Below, piece by piece: positions 8,423-15,900 of a stretch of DNA of 33,253 bases (positions within the stretch are counted from its first letter, which is position 1; each line of letters starts with the position of its first letter). Location of the stretch: NCBI GenBank assembly GCA_018715025.1, contig DVMK01000036.1, positions 1 through 33,253 of the forward strand, read 5' to 3'. This DNA is from Candidatus Caccousia avistercoris. Its GTDB lineage: Bacteria; Bacillota; Clostridia; Oscillospirales; Acutalibacteraceae. The position numbers and the translations under genes are program-made. The notes below the pieces were generated by a model. The model saw only the letters and a program-made list of their open reading frames with translations, made no database searches and was not told the DNA's origin.

Positions 8423-9844
8423 TCAGAACCGGAAGTCCCGGCGCCCGCCGTGGATGTCGCTGATGTGCTCCTCCGCGATGCGGCGCACCTTCTCGTTGGG
8501 AATCTTTTTCAGTTCCTCCCGGATCACCTGCTCCCCAATCTCCCTGGTGGCGGGGGAGGCGTAGTCCTCCAAATACTCCTTCAGCGTCATCAGCGCGTTG
8601 GGCTGGCAGCAGTTTACAATCTGCCCGGATTTCAGCAGGGACATGAACCGGTCGCCGGTGCGGCCCTCCCGGTAGCAGGCGGTGCAGAAGCTGGGAATGT
8701 AGCCCAGCCGCAGCAGCCAGTCCACCACCTGGTCCAGGGTGCGGTTGTCGCTCACGTCAAACTGGCAGGAGTTCTCGTCCTCCGGCTCCGGTTCCTCATA
8801 GCCGCCCACGCTGGTGCGGGAACCGCCGCCAATTTGGGAAACGCCCAGCTGAAGCACCCGCTCCCGGCTCTTTTTCGACTCCCGGGCCGAGATGATCATG
8901 CCGGTGTAGGGCACGGCCAGCCGGATGAGCGCCACAATCTTGGCGAACATATCGTCCGAGATGGAGTTGGCGAAATCCTCCGGGTTGATGTCGTCCGCCG
9001 GGCGGATGCGGGGCACGCTGATGGTGTGGGGCCCCACCCCGTGTACGGCCTCCAGATGCTCCGCATGCATCAGCAGGCCCACAAAGTCGTAGCGGTACAG
9101 GTCAAGGCCGAACAGCACGCCGATGCCCACGTCGTCTATGCCGCCCTCCATGGCCCGGTCCATCGCCTCTGTGTGGTAGGCGTAGTTGTGCTTGGGGCCT
9201 GTGGGGTGCAGCTTTTCGTAATTTTCCTTATGGTACGTTTCCTGGAACAGGATGTAGGTGCCGATCTCCGCTTCCTTCAGCTTCCGGTAATTTTCCACCG
9301 TGGTGGCGGCGATGTTCACATTCACCCGGCGGATGGCCCCGTTCTTGTGCTTAATGCTGTAAATGGTGCGGATGCTTTCCAGTACGTATTCAATGGGGCA
9401 ATTCTGGGGGTCCTCGCCGGTTTCCAGGGCCAGGCGCTTGTGGCCCATGTCCTGCAGGGCGATGACCTCCCGGCGGATCTCCTCCTGGGTGAGCTTCTTC
9501 CTGGTAATGGTCTTGTTCTGGTGGTGGTAGGGGCAGTAGACGCAGCCGTTCACGCAGTAATTGGAAAGATACAGGGGCGCCACCAGCACAATCCGCCTGC
9601 CGTAAAACCGTTCCTTGATTTGGATGGCCAGCTCTTCCACCCGCCGGTTCACATCCTCCAGCTCGCAGTCCAGCAAAACGGCGGCTTCCCGGTGGGTAAG
9701 GCCCTTGCACTGGGCCGCTTTTTCCAGAATCCCCTCAATCAGGGGGCGGTTTGCCTTATTCTGTTCCGCGTAGGCCAGCGTTTCCTGGATTTCCCCGTCG
9801 TTGATGAATTCCTCTGCCTGCAGGGATTTGGGATCGTATTTCAT
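8423..9844 (-). CDS. hydG: [FeFe]-hydrogenase maturation radical SAM tyrosine lyase HydG
   Basis: HydG cleaves tyrosine to p-cresol, CO and cyanide and builds the Fe(CO)2CN synthon for the H-cluster. The 473-residue protein shows the radical-SAM cluster motif CVNGCVYC (C-x3-C-x2-C, near residue 100) and the HydG-specific C-terminal auxiliary-cluster motif C-x2-C-x22-C (CTAC ... NCC, about residues 383-409), which distinguishes it from ThiH. Its ATG at 9844 is 3 bases after the hydE stop, with only a weak AGAAAGAAG ribosome site, suggesting translational coupling to hydE. It acts in the cytosol with HydE and HydF. Confidence 0.96.
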   Translation of the reverse strand: MKYDPKSLQAEEFINDGEIQETLAYAEQNKANRPLIEGILEKAAQCKGLTHREAAVLLDCELEDVNRRVEELAIQIKERFYGRRIVLVAPLYLSNYCVNGCVYCPYHHQNKTITRKKLTQEEIRREVIALQDMGHKRLALETGEDPQNCPIEYVLESIRTIYSIKHKNGAIRRVNVNIAATTVENYRKLKEAEIGTYILFQETYHKENYEKLHPTGPKHNYAYHTEAMDRAMEGGIDDVGIGVLFGLDLYRYDFVGLLMHAEHLEAVHGVGPHTISVPRIRPADDINPEDFANSISDDMFAKIVALIRLAVPYTGMIISARESKKSRERVLQLGVSQIGGGSRTSVGGYEEPEPEDENSCQFDVSDNRTLDQVVDWLLRLGYIPSFCTACYREGRTGDRFMSLLKSGQIVNCCQPNALMTLKEYLEDYASPATREIGEQVIREELKKIPNEKVRRIAEEHISDIHGGRRDFRF

Positions 9845-9847
9845 AGC

Positions 9848-10969
9848 TCATTCTTCTTTCTGCGCTCTCTGCGCCAGTGAATTTCCTCCCGGGCAAGGCC
9901 CGGCGGGGCGGTAGTCCCCGCGCTCCGCCGGAAGCGTGAAGCCGATGGCCGCCATGCGCCGTTCCAGGGCGGCGCGGCCCTCGGCCGCCTCCTCGTCCAT
10001 ACAGATTTTGTTGTCGTACAGGGTATACTTCCGCCGCACCCCCACCGGCGAAAGGTTGGGCATGACCACATTGGCCCCGCTGAGCACCCCCTGCTCCCGG
10101 CCGTTTTCCAGCAGGGTGCCCAGGGCGGTGGTGGCCGGGATGAGGGCGTCCGGCAGCATGAGCCGCAGCAGGGCCACAAGGAAGAGCGTCTGCTCTGCCG
10201 AGCCCGCGGGCTCCGCCCCCAGAGGCGTGTCCCTGTGGGGTACGAAGGGGCCGATGCCCACCATGGCCGGGGAAAGCTCCCGAATGAAGCAAAGGTCCTG
10301 GGCCAGACAGTCTGCCGTCTGGCCCGGCGAGCCCACCATGAAGCCGGTGCCCACCTGGTAGCCGATCTCTTTCAGGTCCCACAGGCAGCGCTTCCGGTTT
10401 TCCAGGCTCAGCTCCGGCGGGTGCAGGCGGCGGTAATGGGCCGGGTCTGCCGTTTCGTGCCGCAGCAGGTACCGGTCGGCCCCCGCGTCAAACAGCGCCT
10501 GGTACGAGGCCCGGCTCCGTTCCCCCACCGAAAGGGTCACGGCGCAGCCGGGCCAGCGGGCTTTGATTTCCCCCACCAGGGCGCAGAGCCTTTCGTCGGT
10601 GAAGTACGGGTCCTCGCCCCCCTGCAGCACAAAGGTGCGGAACCCCAGCCCGTACCCGGCCTGGCAGCAGGCCAGAATCTCCTCCTGTGTAAGGCGGTAC
10701 CGCTCCGCCCGCCGGTTGCCCCGGCGGATGCCGCAGTACAGGCAGTCGTTTTTACAGTAATTGGTAAATTCGATCAGGCCCCTGGTGTACACCCGGCTTC
10801 CAAACCGGGCCCGGGCGGCCGCCCCGGCCCGCTCCCGGGCGAAGGCCATGTCCTCTGCGGCGGCATGCTCCAGCAAAAACCGCCATTCCCTCCTGGCAAG
10901 GCGGCGGTCCCGCTCCAGCTTTTCCAGCAGGGCGCGGGGGGAGGCGCCGCCCCTTTCCCAGTGCTCCAT
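9848..10969 (-). CDS. hydE: [FeFe]-hydrogenase maturation radical SAM enzyme HydE
   Basis: HydE is the radical SAM enzyme that acts on the HydG product to yield the iron dimer precursor of the H-cluster. The 373-residue protein (family about 350) has FTNYCKNDCLYCGIRRGN with the C-x3-C-x2-C cluster motif near residue 72, and the TIM-barrel pattern of the HydE/BioB/PylB group. BioB is unlikely given the neighbours. ATG at 10969 is preceded by GGAGG with 7-base spacing. First gene of the operon, with its own promoter and about 80 bases of leader; divergent from the PP-loop ATPase gene. Confidence 0.94.
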   Translation of the reverse strand: MEHWERGGASPRALLEKLERDRRLARREWRFLLEHAAAEDMAFARERAGAAARARFGSRVYTRGLIEFTNYCKNDCLYCGIRRGNRRAERYRLTQEEILACCQAGYGLGFRTFVLQGGEDPYFTDERLCALVGEIKARWPGCAVTLSVGERSRASYQALFDAGADRYLLRHETADPAHYRRLHPPELSLENRKRCLWDLKEIGYQVGTGFMVGSPGQTADCLAQDLCFIRELSPAMVGIGPFVPHRDTPLGAEPAGSAEQTLFLVALLRLMLPDALIPATTALGTLLENGREQGVLSGANVVMPNLSPVGVRRKYTLYDNKICMDEEAAEGRAALERRMAAIGFTLPAERGDYRPAGPCPGGNSLAQRAQKEE

Positions 10970-11058
10970 TTCCTTTCCTCCGGTGCAAGGCGTCCGCAGC
11001 GCGGCCTTCGTCAGAATCCGCAGCCGTTTTCGCCGTAATCTGTCTATTACGGTACACT

Positions 11059-11087
11059 ATTATACTACAACTTCTCAGAAAACACAA
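11059..11087 (-). promoter_or_regulatory. Promoter of the hydE-hydG-hydF operon
   Basis: On the minus strand TTGTGT (11082-11087), a 17-base spacer and a perfect TATAAT (11059-11064). The start site would be near 11052. It is back to back with the plus-strand promoter at 11117-11145. Confidence 0.7.
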
Positions 11088-11116
11088 GAAACTCGACCGG
11101 CGCCGGGCCGGGCGGG

Positions 11117-11145
11117 TAGACGGAGGGCGAAACTTCTGGTATACT
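11117..11145 (+). promoter_or_regulatory. Promoter of the TtcA-like gene
   Basis: TAGACG (11117-11122), a 17-base spacer and TATACT (11140-11145) with an extended -10 (TGG just before it). The start site would be near 11152, only 25 bases before the ATG at 11177. This argues against the GTG at 11159 as the start. Confidence 0.65.
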
Positions 11146-11176
11146 GGGGAAAAACGCCGTGGGGAGGAATGGAAGG

Positions 11177-12061
11177 ATGGAACAGGGGGAACGCTGCCTC
11201 CAGGCGGAGCGGAGCATCCAGAAAAAATACCGGAAAAGTATTTGGAATAAATTTGTGGGCGGACTGAAGGATTACGAGATGATCCAGGAGGGGGACCGGA
11301 TTGCCGTGTGCATCTCCGGCGGCAAGGATTCCATGCTGCTGGCCAAGTGCATGCAGCTGCTGCAGCGGTACAGCCCCACCCGGTTTCAGCTGACATATTT
11401 GGTGATGGACCCGGGCTACAGCCCGGAAAACAGGGCGAGGATTGAGGAGAACGCCGCCCTGCTGGGCCTGCCGGTGACGGTGGAGGAGACGAACCTGTTC
11501 CAGGCCGCCGAGGCGGCGGAAAAATCCCCCTGCTACCTGTGCGCCCGCATGCGGCGGGGCTGCCTGTACCGCCTGGCCCGGGAGCACGGCTGCAACAAGA
11601 TCGCCCTGGGCCACCACCTGGACGACGTGGTGGAAACCGTGCTGCTCAGCATGTTCTACGGTGCCGAAATGAAAACCATGATGCCCAAGCTGCACAGCAG
11701 CCACTTCCCCGGCATGGAGCTCATCCGCCCCCTGTACCTGGTGAAGGAGGCGGACATTGTGGCCTGGGCCAGGTACAACGGGCTGGAGTTCATCCGCTGC
11801 GCCTGCCGCCTGACGGCCGGCACGGCCGAGGGGGTGCTGGACTCGAAGCGGCAGGAGATGAAAGCCCTTCTGGCAGAGCTGCGGAAGCGGAACCCCAGCG
11901 TGGACTGGAACATTTTCCACAGCTTCCACAACGTAAACCTGGGCACCCTGGTGGGCTACACCACCGGCCGGGAGGATTTCCCCTTCCTGGCAGAGTACAG
12001 CCGGCCCGGTTCCCCCTACTGTTCCCTGGGGGAGGAGGCGTCTTTTTCCGGGGAAAATTGA
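11177..12061 (+). CDS. TtcA-like PP-loop ATPase, tRNA-thiolation family
   Basis: A 294-residue ATPase of the TtcA/TilS superfamily. TtcA installs 2-thiocytidine at position 32 of some tRNAs, using ATP to activate the base and an iron-sulfur cluster to deliver sulfur. Seen: PP-loop SGGKDS (residues 47-52), C-x2-C in CYLCAR, GHHLDDVVET (the conserved metal/ATP motif), and a third cysteine region RCACRL; these match the three cluster cysteines of TtcA. The ATG at 11177 has GGGGAGG nine bases upstream; a GTG 18 bases earlier lies too close to the transcription start. Exact tRNA target is inferred from the family only; Firmicute homologues are often uncharacterised. Confidence 0.8.
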   Translation: MEQGERCLQAERSIQKKYRKSIWNKFVGGLKDYEMIQEGDRIAVCISGGKDSMLLAKCMQLLQRYSPTRFQLTYLVMDPGYSPENRARIEENAALLGLPVTVEETNLFQAAEAAEKSPCYLCARMRRGCLYRLAREHGCNKIALGHHLDDVVETVLLSMFYGAEMKTMMPKLHSSHFPGMELIRPLYLVKEADIVAWARYNGLEFIRCACRLTAGTAEGVLDSKRQEMKALLAELRKRNPSVDWNIFHSFHNVNLGTLVGYTTGREDFPFLAEYSRPGSPYCSLGEEASFSGEN

Positions 12062-12184
12062 CATTTTTCCCATTGTGGGGTACCCTTATGGTACCGGGGG
12101 AAGGCGCGCCCCGCTGCCCCGCCCCCTTTCCTTGAAAGAATGCCCCAGACAGATCGAACGATATTTGGCGAGGGAGGCCGTTTC

Positions 12185-13357
12185 ATGAGCAGTCAGTTTG
12201 ACGAAATTATCGACCGCAGGCACACGTTCAGTGAAAAGTACGACGATTACGAGAGCTTCGGCAAGCCCCAGGACGCCATGCCCCTCTGGGTGGCGGATAT
12301 GGACTTCCGCTCTCCCCCTTCGGTGCGGGAGGCCCTGCAGCAGCTGGTGCAGCGGGGGGTGTTCGGCTACAGCCGGGTGGATGAAACCTACTTCGCGCCG
12401 ATTCAGGACTGGTACCGCACCCGCTTCGGCTGGGAGCCCCAGTACCAGTGGCTGGTGTGCACCCCCGGGGTGGTGTACGGGTTTTCCGCCGCCCTGCAGG
12501 CCCTGACGGAGGAGGGCGACGGGGTCATGATTCAGGAGCCGGTGTACCCGCCCTTCCGGGGAGCGGTGCAGGCCAACGGCCGCCGGGTGGTGAACAGCCC
12601 CCTGCGGGAGGAAAACGGCCGGTACCAGATGGAGCCCCCGGAGGAGATGGAGCGGCGCATGGTGGAAAACCATGTGAAGGCCTTCCTGCTGTGCAGCCCC
12701 CACAACCCGGTGGGCCGGGTGTGGACCCGGGAAGAGCTGCTCACCATAGGCCGGCTGTGCCAGAAGCACGGGATCTACGTGATCTGCGATGAAATCCACG
12801 GGGATTTTGTGTTCCCGGGCCATAAGCACCATGTGTTTGCCTCCCTGGATCCCCAGTTCGCCTCCTTCACCGTCACCTGCACGGCCCCCAGCAAGACCTT
12901 TAACCTGGCGGGGCTGCAGACCTCGAACCTGTTCGTTCCCAACCCGGAAATCCGGGAAAGGCTTCGCCGTGTGCTGGGCCGCCTGCACTACGAGCAGCCC
13001 AACCTGGCCGGCCTGACGGCCTGCATGGCGGCTTACCAGGGCGGCGCGCCCTGGCTGGAGGAGCTGCTTCTCTACCTGCAGGGGAACGTGGCCTTCACCC
13101 GGGACTTCCTGCGGGAAAACCTGCCTCAACTCCGCTTCCCTGAGCCGGAGGGCACCTACCTGCTGTGGATGGACTTCCGCGCCCTGGGTATGGAGGAAAA
13201 GGAGCTGGACCACTTCCTCACCCACAAGGCCAAGCTGTGGCTGAACATGGGCGGTTCCTTCGGCGAGGCGGGCCGCGGCTTCGCCCGCATGAACATCGGC
13301 TGCCCCCGGTCTGTGCTGGAAAAGGCCCTGCGGCAGCTGAAGGACGCCATTGGGTAA
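12185..13357 (+). CDS. MalY/PatB-family PLP-dependent C-S lyase or aminotransferase
   Basis: A 390-residue fold-type I PLP enzyme of the MalY/PatB group, which mostly cleave cystathionine or cysteine conjugates (beta-C-S lyase) to a thiol, pyruvate and ammonia. Seen: the N-terminal PLWVADMDF motif typical of this group, CSPHNPVGRVW, VICDEIHGDF (Asp holding the PLP pyridine) and the PLP lysine in APSKTFNLAGLQ, then the C-terminal Arg region near FARMNIGCP. The ATG at 12185 follows GGGAGG by seven bases. The upstream 120 bases have no convincing promoter, so it may be read from the TtcA-like gene. Cytosolic; substrate not determined. Confidence 0.88.
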   Translation: MSSQFDEIIDRRHTFSEKYDDYESFGKPQDAMPLWVADMDFRSPPSVREALQQLVQRGVFGYSRVDETYFAPIQDWYRTRFGWEPQYQWLVCTPGVVYGFSAALQALTEEGDGVMIQEPVYPPFRGAVQANGRRVVNSPLREENGRYQMEPPEEMERRMVENHVKAFLLCSPHNPVGRVWTREELLTIGRLCQKHGIYVICDEIHGDFVFPGHKHHVFASLDPQFASFTVTCTAPSKTFNLAGLQTSNLFVPNPEIRERLRRVLGRLHYEQPNLAGLTACMAAYQGGAPWLEELLLYLQGNVAFTRDFLRENLPQLRFPEPEGTYLLWMDFRALGMEEKELDHFLTHKAKLWLNMGGSFGEAGRGFARMNIGCPRSVLEKALRQLKDAIG

Positions 13358-13376
13358 ACAACGGGATTCTTTCCAT

Positions 13377-13410
13377 AAAAAACTCCCCTCCGGCCGGAGG
13401 GGAGTTTTTT
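13377..13410. terminator. Strong bidirectional terminator between the C-S lyase gene and nrdJ
   Basis: An A-run, an 11-bp perfect GC-rich stem (CTCCCCTCCGG with its complement and no unpaired loop in the palindrome) and a T-run of six. It works for both convergent genes, the plus-strand lyase gene and minus-strand nrdJ. Confidence 0.92.
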
Positions 13411-13433
13411 CGCTCTTTTCTATCAGGAAAGGG

Positions 13434-15776
13434 TCAGCGCACCGGACAGACGCCGTTGGCGCATTCGCTGTCGCCGATGTCCAGAAGGGATTCCTCGTGC
13501 TCGAATTTGGAGATGAGGGAGGGGTTGAAGGGCTTCATGGCCGCCTTGCGCTTCTCGTACTCCTCCCGGGAAATGGCCTCGTAGGGGAGCAGCTCGTAGA
13601 AGCTGTCGTCATAGCTGAGGAACGAGAGGGCCACCACATCGTCCCAGTTGTTCCAGACCCATTCCTCCACCTGCTCCCACTCGTTGTCGCGCACATGGAC
13701 GGTGATGGAGCAGTTGTGGTCCACATAATGCGTCATGAACAGCTTGTAATTTTCCAGCTGCTCCACGGCGGAAACGTCCGCCTTCACCCGGCCCTCGGGG
13801 GCCTTCACGGGGAATTCCACCACCTTGGTGCGGCAGGTTTCCGGGTCCTGGCCCACCTCGGGGAACACCGGGTAGCCAAGCTCCTCGCACACCTTGCACA
13901 GAGGGTCGGTGGCGGTGATGCGCACCCGGCGCACATAGTAGGGGGCGTGGGAGTAATGCACGCCGCTGGACACGGTGGGCAGCAGCGAAAGGGTGCCCTC
14001 CGGCTTTACCGTGGTCACCAGCAGGGGTTCCCTCTGGCCCAGCTGGCCGGCAATCTTTTTCGCGGCCTCGTGGGCGGTTTCCCGCAGCTTTTCCAGCAGG
14101 CGGGCCTGATCCTCCCGGGTGAGGCCCGCAGCGTTCACCATGTCCTGCCAGCCGGTGAGGGAGCAGCCCAGCAGGCGGTCCCGCTGCTGCACCCGGTTCC
14201 ACTCGTGCATTTCCAGCTCACGGCAGGTCATGCGGTAGCCGGCCCGGGCAGAAAGCCGCTGGGCTTCCAGCAGGGCCTCTTCGTCCAGCACGCCGCCGCG
14301 GACAAAGGCCATCACGTTCAGGGTGGTCAGGTTGCACATGCCGTGGCTGTCCAGCAGGATTTCCCCGCAGGGGTTGCAGCCGCGGAAGTTGGGGCGGCGC
14401 TTCAGGCCCGCCTCCTCGTTGACCCAGCCCGGCTCGCCGGAGTACCGCATCTGCTGCAGATGCCAGTGAAGCTGCTCCCGGGTGGGCTTGTGCCGGTAGA
14501 AGATGGAGTTGTTGCTCATTTGCCGGTGAGCGATGGATTTGTCAATCTCCCAGCGGCCGTTTACCTGGCGGTACAGGCTGCCCTTGGCCTTGATGCACTC
14601 CTCGTCGTCCTGGTCGATGAGCCCGATCTCCGAGGTGCGGCGCACCCCGCCGGACACCACGTTTTCCCCGATGATGTTGGCAATATCCAGAAGATCGATG
14701 GGGGCCAGCTGCACCATGCGGGATTCGCCGCGGGCCCCGGCCTTGCTGATGACCTTGTGGATCTTGTCCAGCATGGCCATCATGGACTCGTAGCCGCTGG
14801 CGGTGCCGCCGAACACCTTCAGCCGCTCCCCTCTGGGGCGGATGCTGTCATATTCCACAATCACCGTGTCGATTTTGCTGTATTCGCTGTTGGTGAGAAT
14901 TTGGAAATAATGCTCCAGCGCCTGGGCCCAGCCCTCTTTGGAGTCGCCGATGGCGATGGTGACGGTGTTGGCGGTGAAATCCAGGTTGGTGTACTCCAGC
15001 CGGTCCTTCACCGGGCGGGGGGAGTAGGCCTTGTGGAGGATCTTCATGTCCGTGCGGATTTTCGGCAGCTTTTCCGCATCCTCCTTCAGCACGCGCACCC
15101 CCACGCCGCTGCCCACCATGAGCAGGTAAAACAGGTCGTGGTAGGCGTGGAAGCTGTCAATAACCTCAAAGGCGCAATTGTAGTTGGCCATGGGGTACGC
15201 GTCCGCCACCGGGGTGTTGCCCACCCACAGGGTGCGGCCCGACAGAAACTGGCGCAGGTGGTAGACGTTGTCGTACAGCTGCTCCGCCTCCTCCCGCGAG
15301 GTGGGCGCCAGCGAGCAGTTGTACTCTACCGCCCGGCGCACCGTCTCCCACCAGAATTCCCGCCGGCCGTACTTGGGCAGGTAGCGGGAATAGGTGCGGG
15401 AATACACAAAGGAGCCCAGCTGCTCCATGGGGTTGGGGGCATGCTTGTACTTGCTGAGGAACTCACGGGAAAGCAGCCCCTCCCGCCAATCCTCCCTGCC
15501 CCGCTCCTTCTCCTTCTCAATGCGGTACAGGATGTAGGCCTTGGCGGTGCGGAAGCGCTGCTGCTCAAACAGGCACTCCTCCACAGTGTCCTGAATGGTT
15601 TCAATGCCCACCGTTTCCTGCTGGGCGGCCTGCAGCTTTTGGACGATGGCCTCTGTGGTGCGGGCTACGGCCTCGTCGTCGTGCTCCCCCGCGGCAGCGG
15701 CGGCAAGGCTGATGGCCCTGCTGATGAATTCCTTCTCAAAGGGAACCACCGCGCCGTTCCTCTTGCGTACATACAT
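13434..15776 (-). CDS. nrdJ: Adenosylcobalamin-dependent (class II) ribonucleoside-triphosphate reductase
   Basis: Reduces ribonucleotides to deoxyribonucleotides with a radical made from coenzyme B12, with no oxygen needed. The 780-residue monomer-type enzyme resembles the Lactobacillus leichmannii RTPR with an added N-terminal ATP-cone (about residues 1-90). Catalytic residues are in place: C201 (YNCAFEV), the thiyl C470 and E472 in NPCGEI, C481 in CNLTTLN (11 residues after C470, as in the L. leichmannii enzyme), and the C-terminal redox pair C772 and C777 in CANGVC. ATG at 15776 follows AAGGGGG. Single-gene unit with its own promoter, candidate NrdR sites and a strong terminator. Confidence 0.95.
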   Translation of the reverse strand: MYVRKRNGAVVPFEKEFISRAISLAAAAAGEHDDEAVARTTEAIVQKLQAAQQETVGIETIQDTVEECLFEQQRFRTAKAYILYRIEKEKERGREDWREGLLSREFLSKYKHAPNPMEQLGSFVYSRTYSRYLPKYGRREFWWETVRRAVEYNCSLAPTSREEAEQLYDNVYHLRQFLSGRTLWVGNTPVADAYPMANYNCAFEVIDSFHAYHDLFYLLMVGSGVGVRVLKEDAEKLPKIRTDMKILHKAYSPRPVKDRLEYTNLDFTANTVTIAIGDSKEGWAQALEHYFQILTNSEYSKIDTVIVEYDSIRPRGERLKVFGGTASGYESMMAMLDKIHKVISKAGARGESRMVQLAPIDLLDIANIIGENVVSGGVRRTSEIGLIDQDDEECIKAKGSLYRQVNGRWEIDKSIAHRQMSNNSIFYRHKPTREQLHWHLQQMRYSGEPGWVNEEAGLKRRPNFRGCNPCGEILLDSHGMCNLTTLNVMAFVRGGVLDEEALLEAQRLSARAGYRMTCRELEMHEWNRVQQRDRLLGCSLTGWQDMVNAAGLTREDQARLLEKLRETAHEAAKKIAGQLGQREPLLVTTVKPEGTLSLLPTVSSGVHYSHAPYYVRRVRITATDPLCKVCEELGYPVFPEVGQDPETCRTKVVEFPVKAPEGRVKADVSAVEQLENYKLFMTHYVDHNCSITVHVRDNEWEQVEEWVWNNWDDVVALSFLSYDDSFYELLPYEAISREEYEKRKAAMKPFNPSLISKFEHEESLLDIGDSECANGVCPVR

Positions 15777-15796
15777 TGTATTTTCCCCCTTCAGTT

Positions 15797-15812
15797 ATAC
15801 CAAATGTAGTAT
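15797..15812 (-). promoter_or_regulatory. Candidate NrdR box, downstream copy
   Basis: The 16-base site (plus strand ATACCAAATGTAGTAT) agrees with the NrdR consensus ACACwATATATwGTGT at about 11 of 16 positions. It lies 31 bases, start to start, from a second site, the canonical helix-phased spacing for NrdR. Confidence 0.5.
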
Positions 15813-15827
15813 GGTCAAAAAATCGGA

Positions 15828-15843
15828 ATCAAACATCTTGTAT
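15828..15843 (-). promoter_or_regulatory. Candidate NrdR box, overlapping the nrdJ -10
   Basis: Minus-strand ATACAAGATGTTTGAT matches the NrdR consensus at about 10 of 16 positions and overlaps the -10 hexamer and start site, where a repressor would block polymerase. Weaker than its partner alone; the 31-base spacing is what makes it credible. Confidence 0.45.
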
Positions 15844-15869
15844 TATACCACGAAGGGGAGAAAAAGCAA
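15842..15869 (-). promoter_or_regulatory. nrdJ promoter
   Basis: On the minus strand TTGCTT (15864-15869), 16-base spacer and a perfect TATAAT (15842-15847) with an extended -10 TGG. Predicted start near 15835, giving a leader of about 60 bases. Confidence 0.7.
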
Positions 15870-15900
15870 GAGCAATTTCCGCGGGCCGCGCGGCAGGCGT

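Noticed and set aside
12080..12097. Short palindrome GGTACC-CTTAT-GGTACC after the TtcA-like gene as a terminator
   Set aside because: No T-run follows and the stem is only 6 base pairs, so termination is not supported.
12100..12184. A promoter for the MalY/PatB-type gene
   Set aside because: TTGAAA is present near 12132 but no -10 lies at an acceptable distance.
13350..15809. An 819-residue open frame antisense to nrdJ
   Set aside because: GC-rich codon bias keeps the opposite strand open. Its translation is low-complexity (His, Gln, Gly, Val rich) with no motif, while nrdJ has every catalytic residue.
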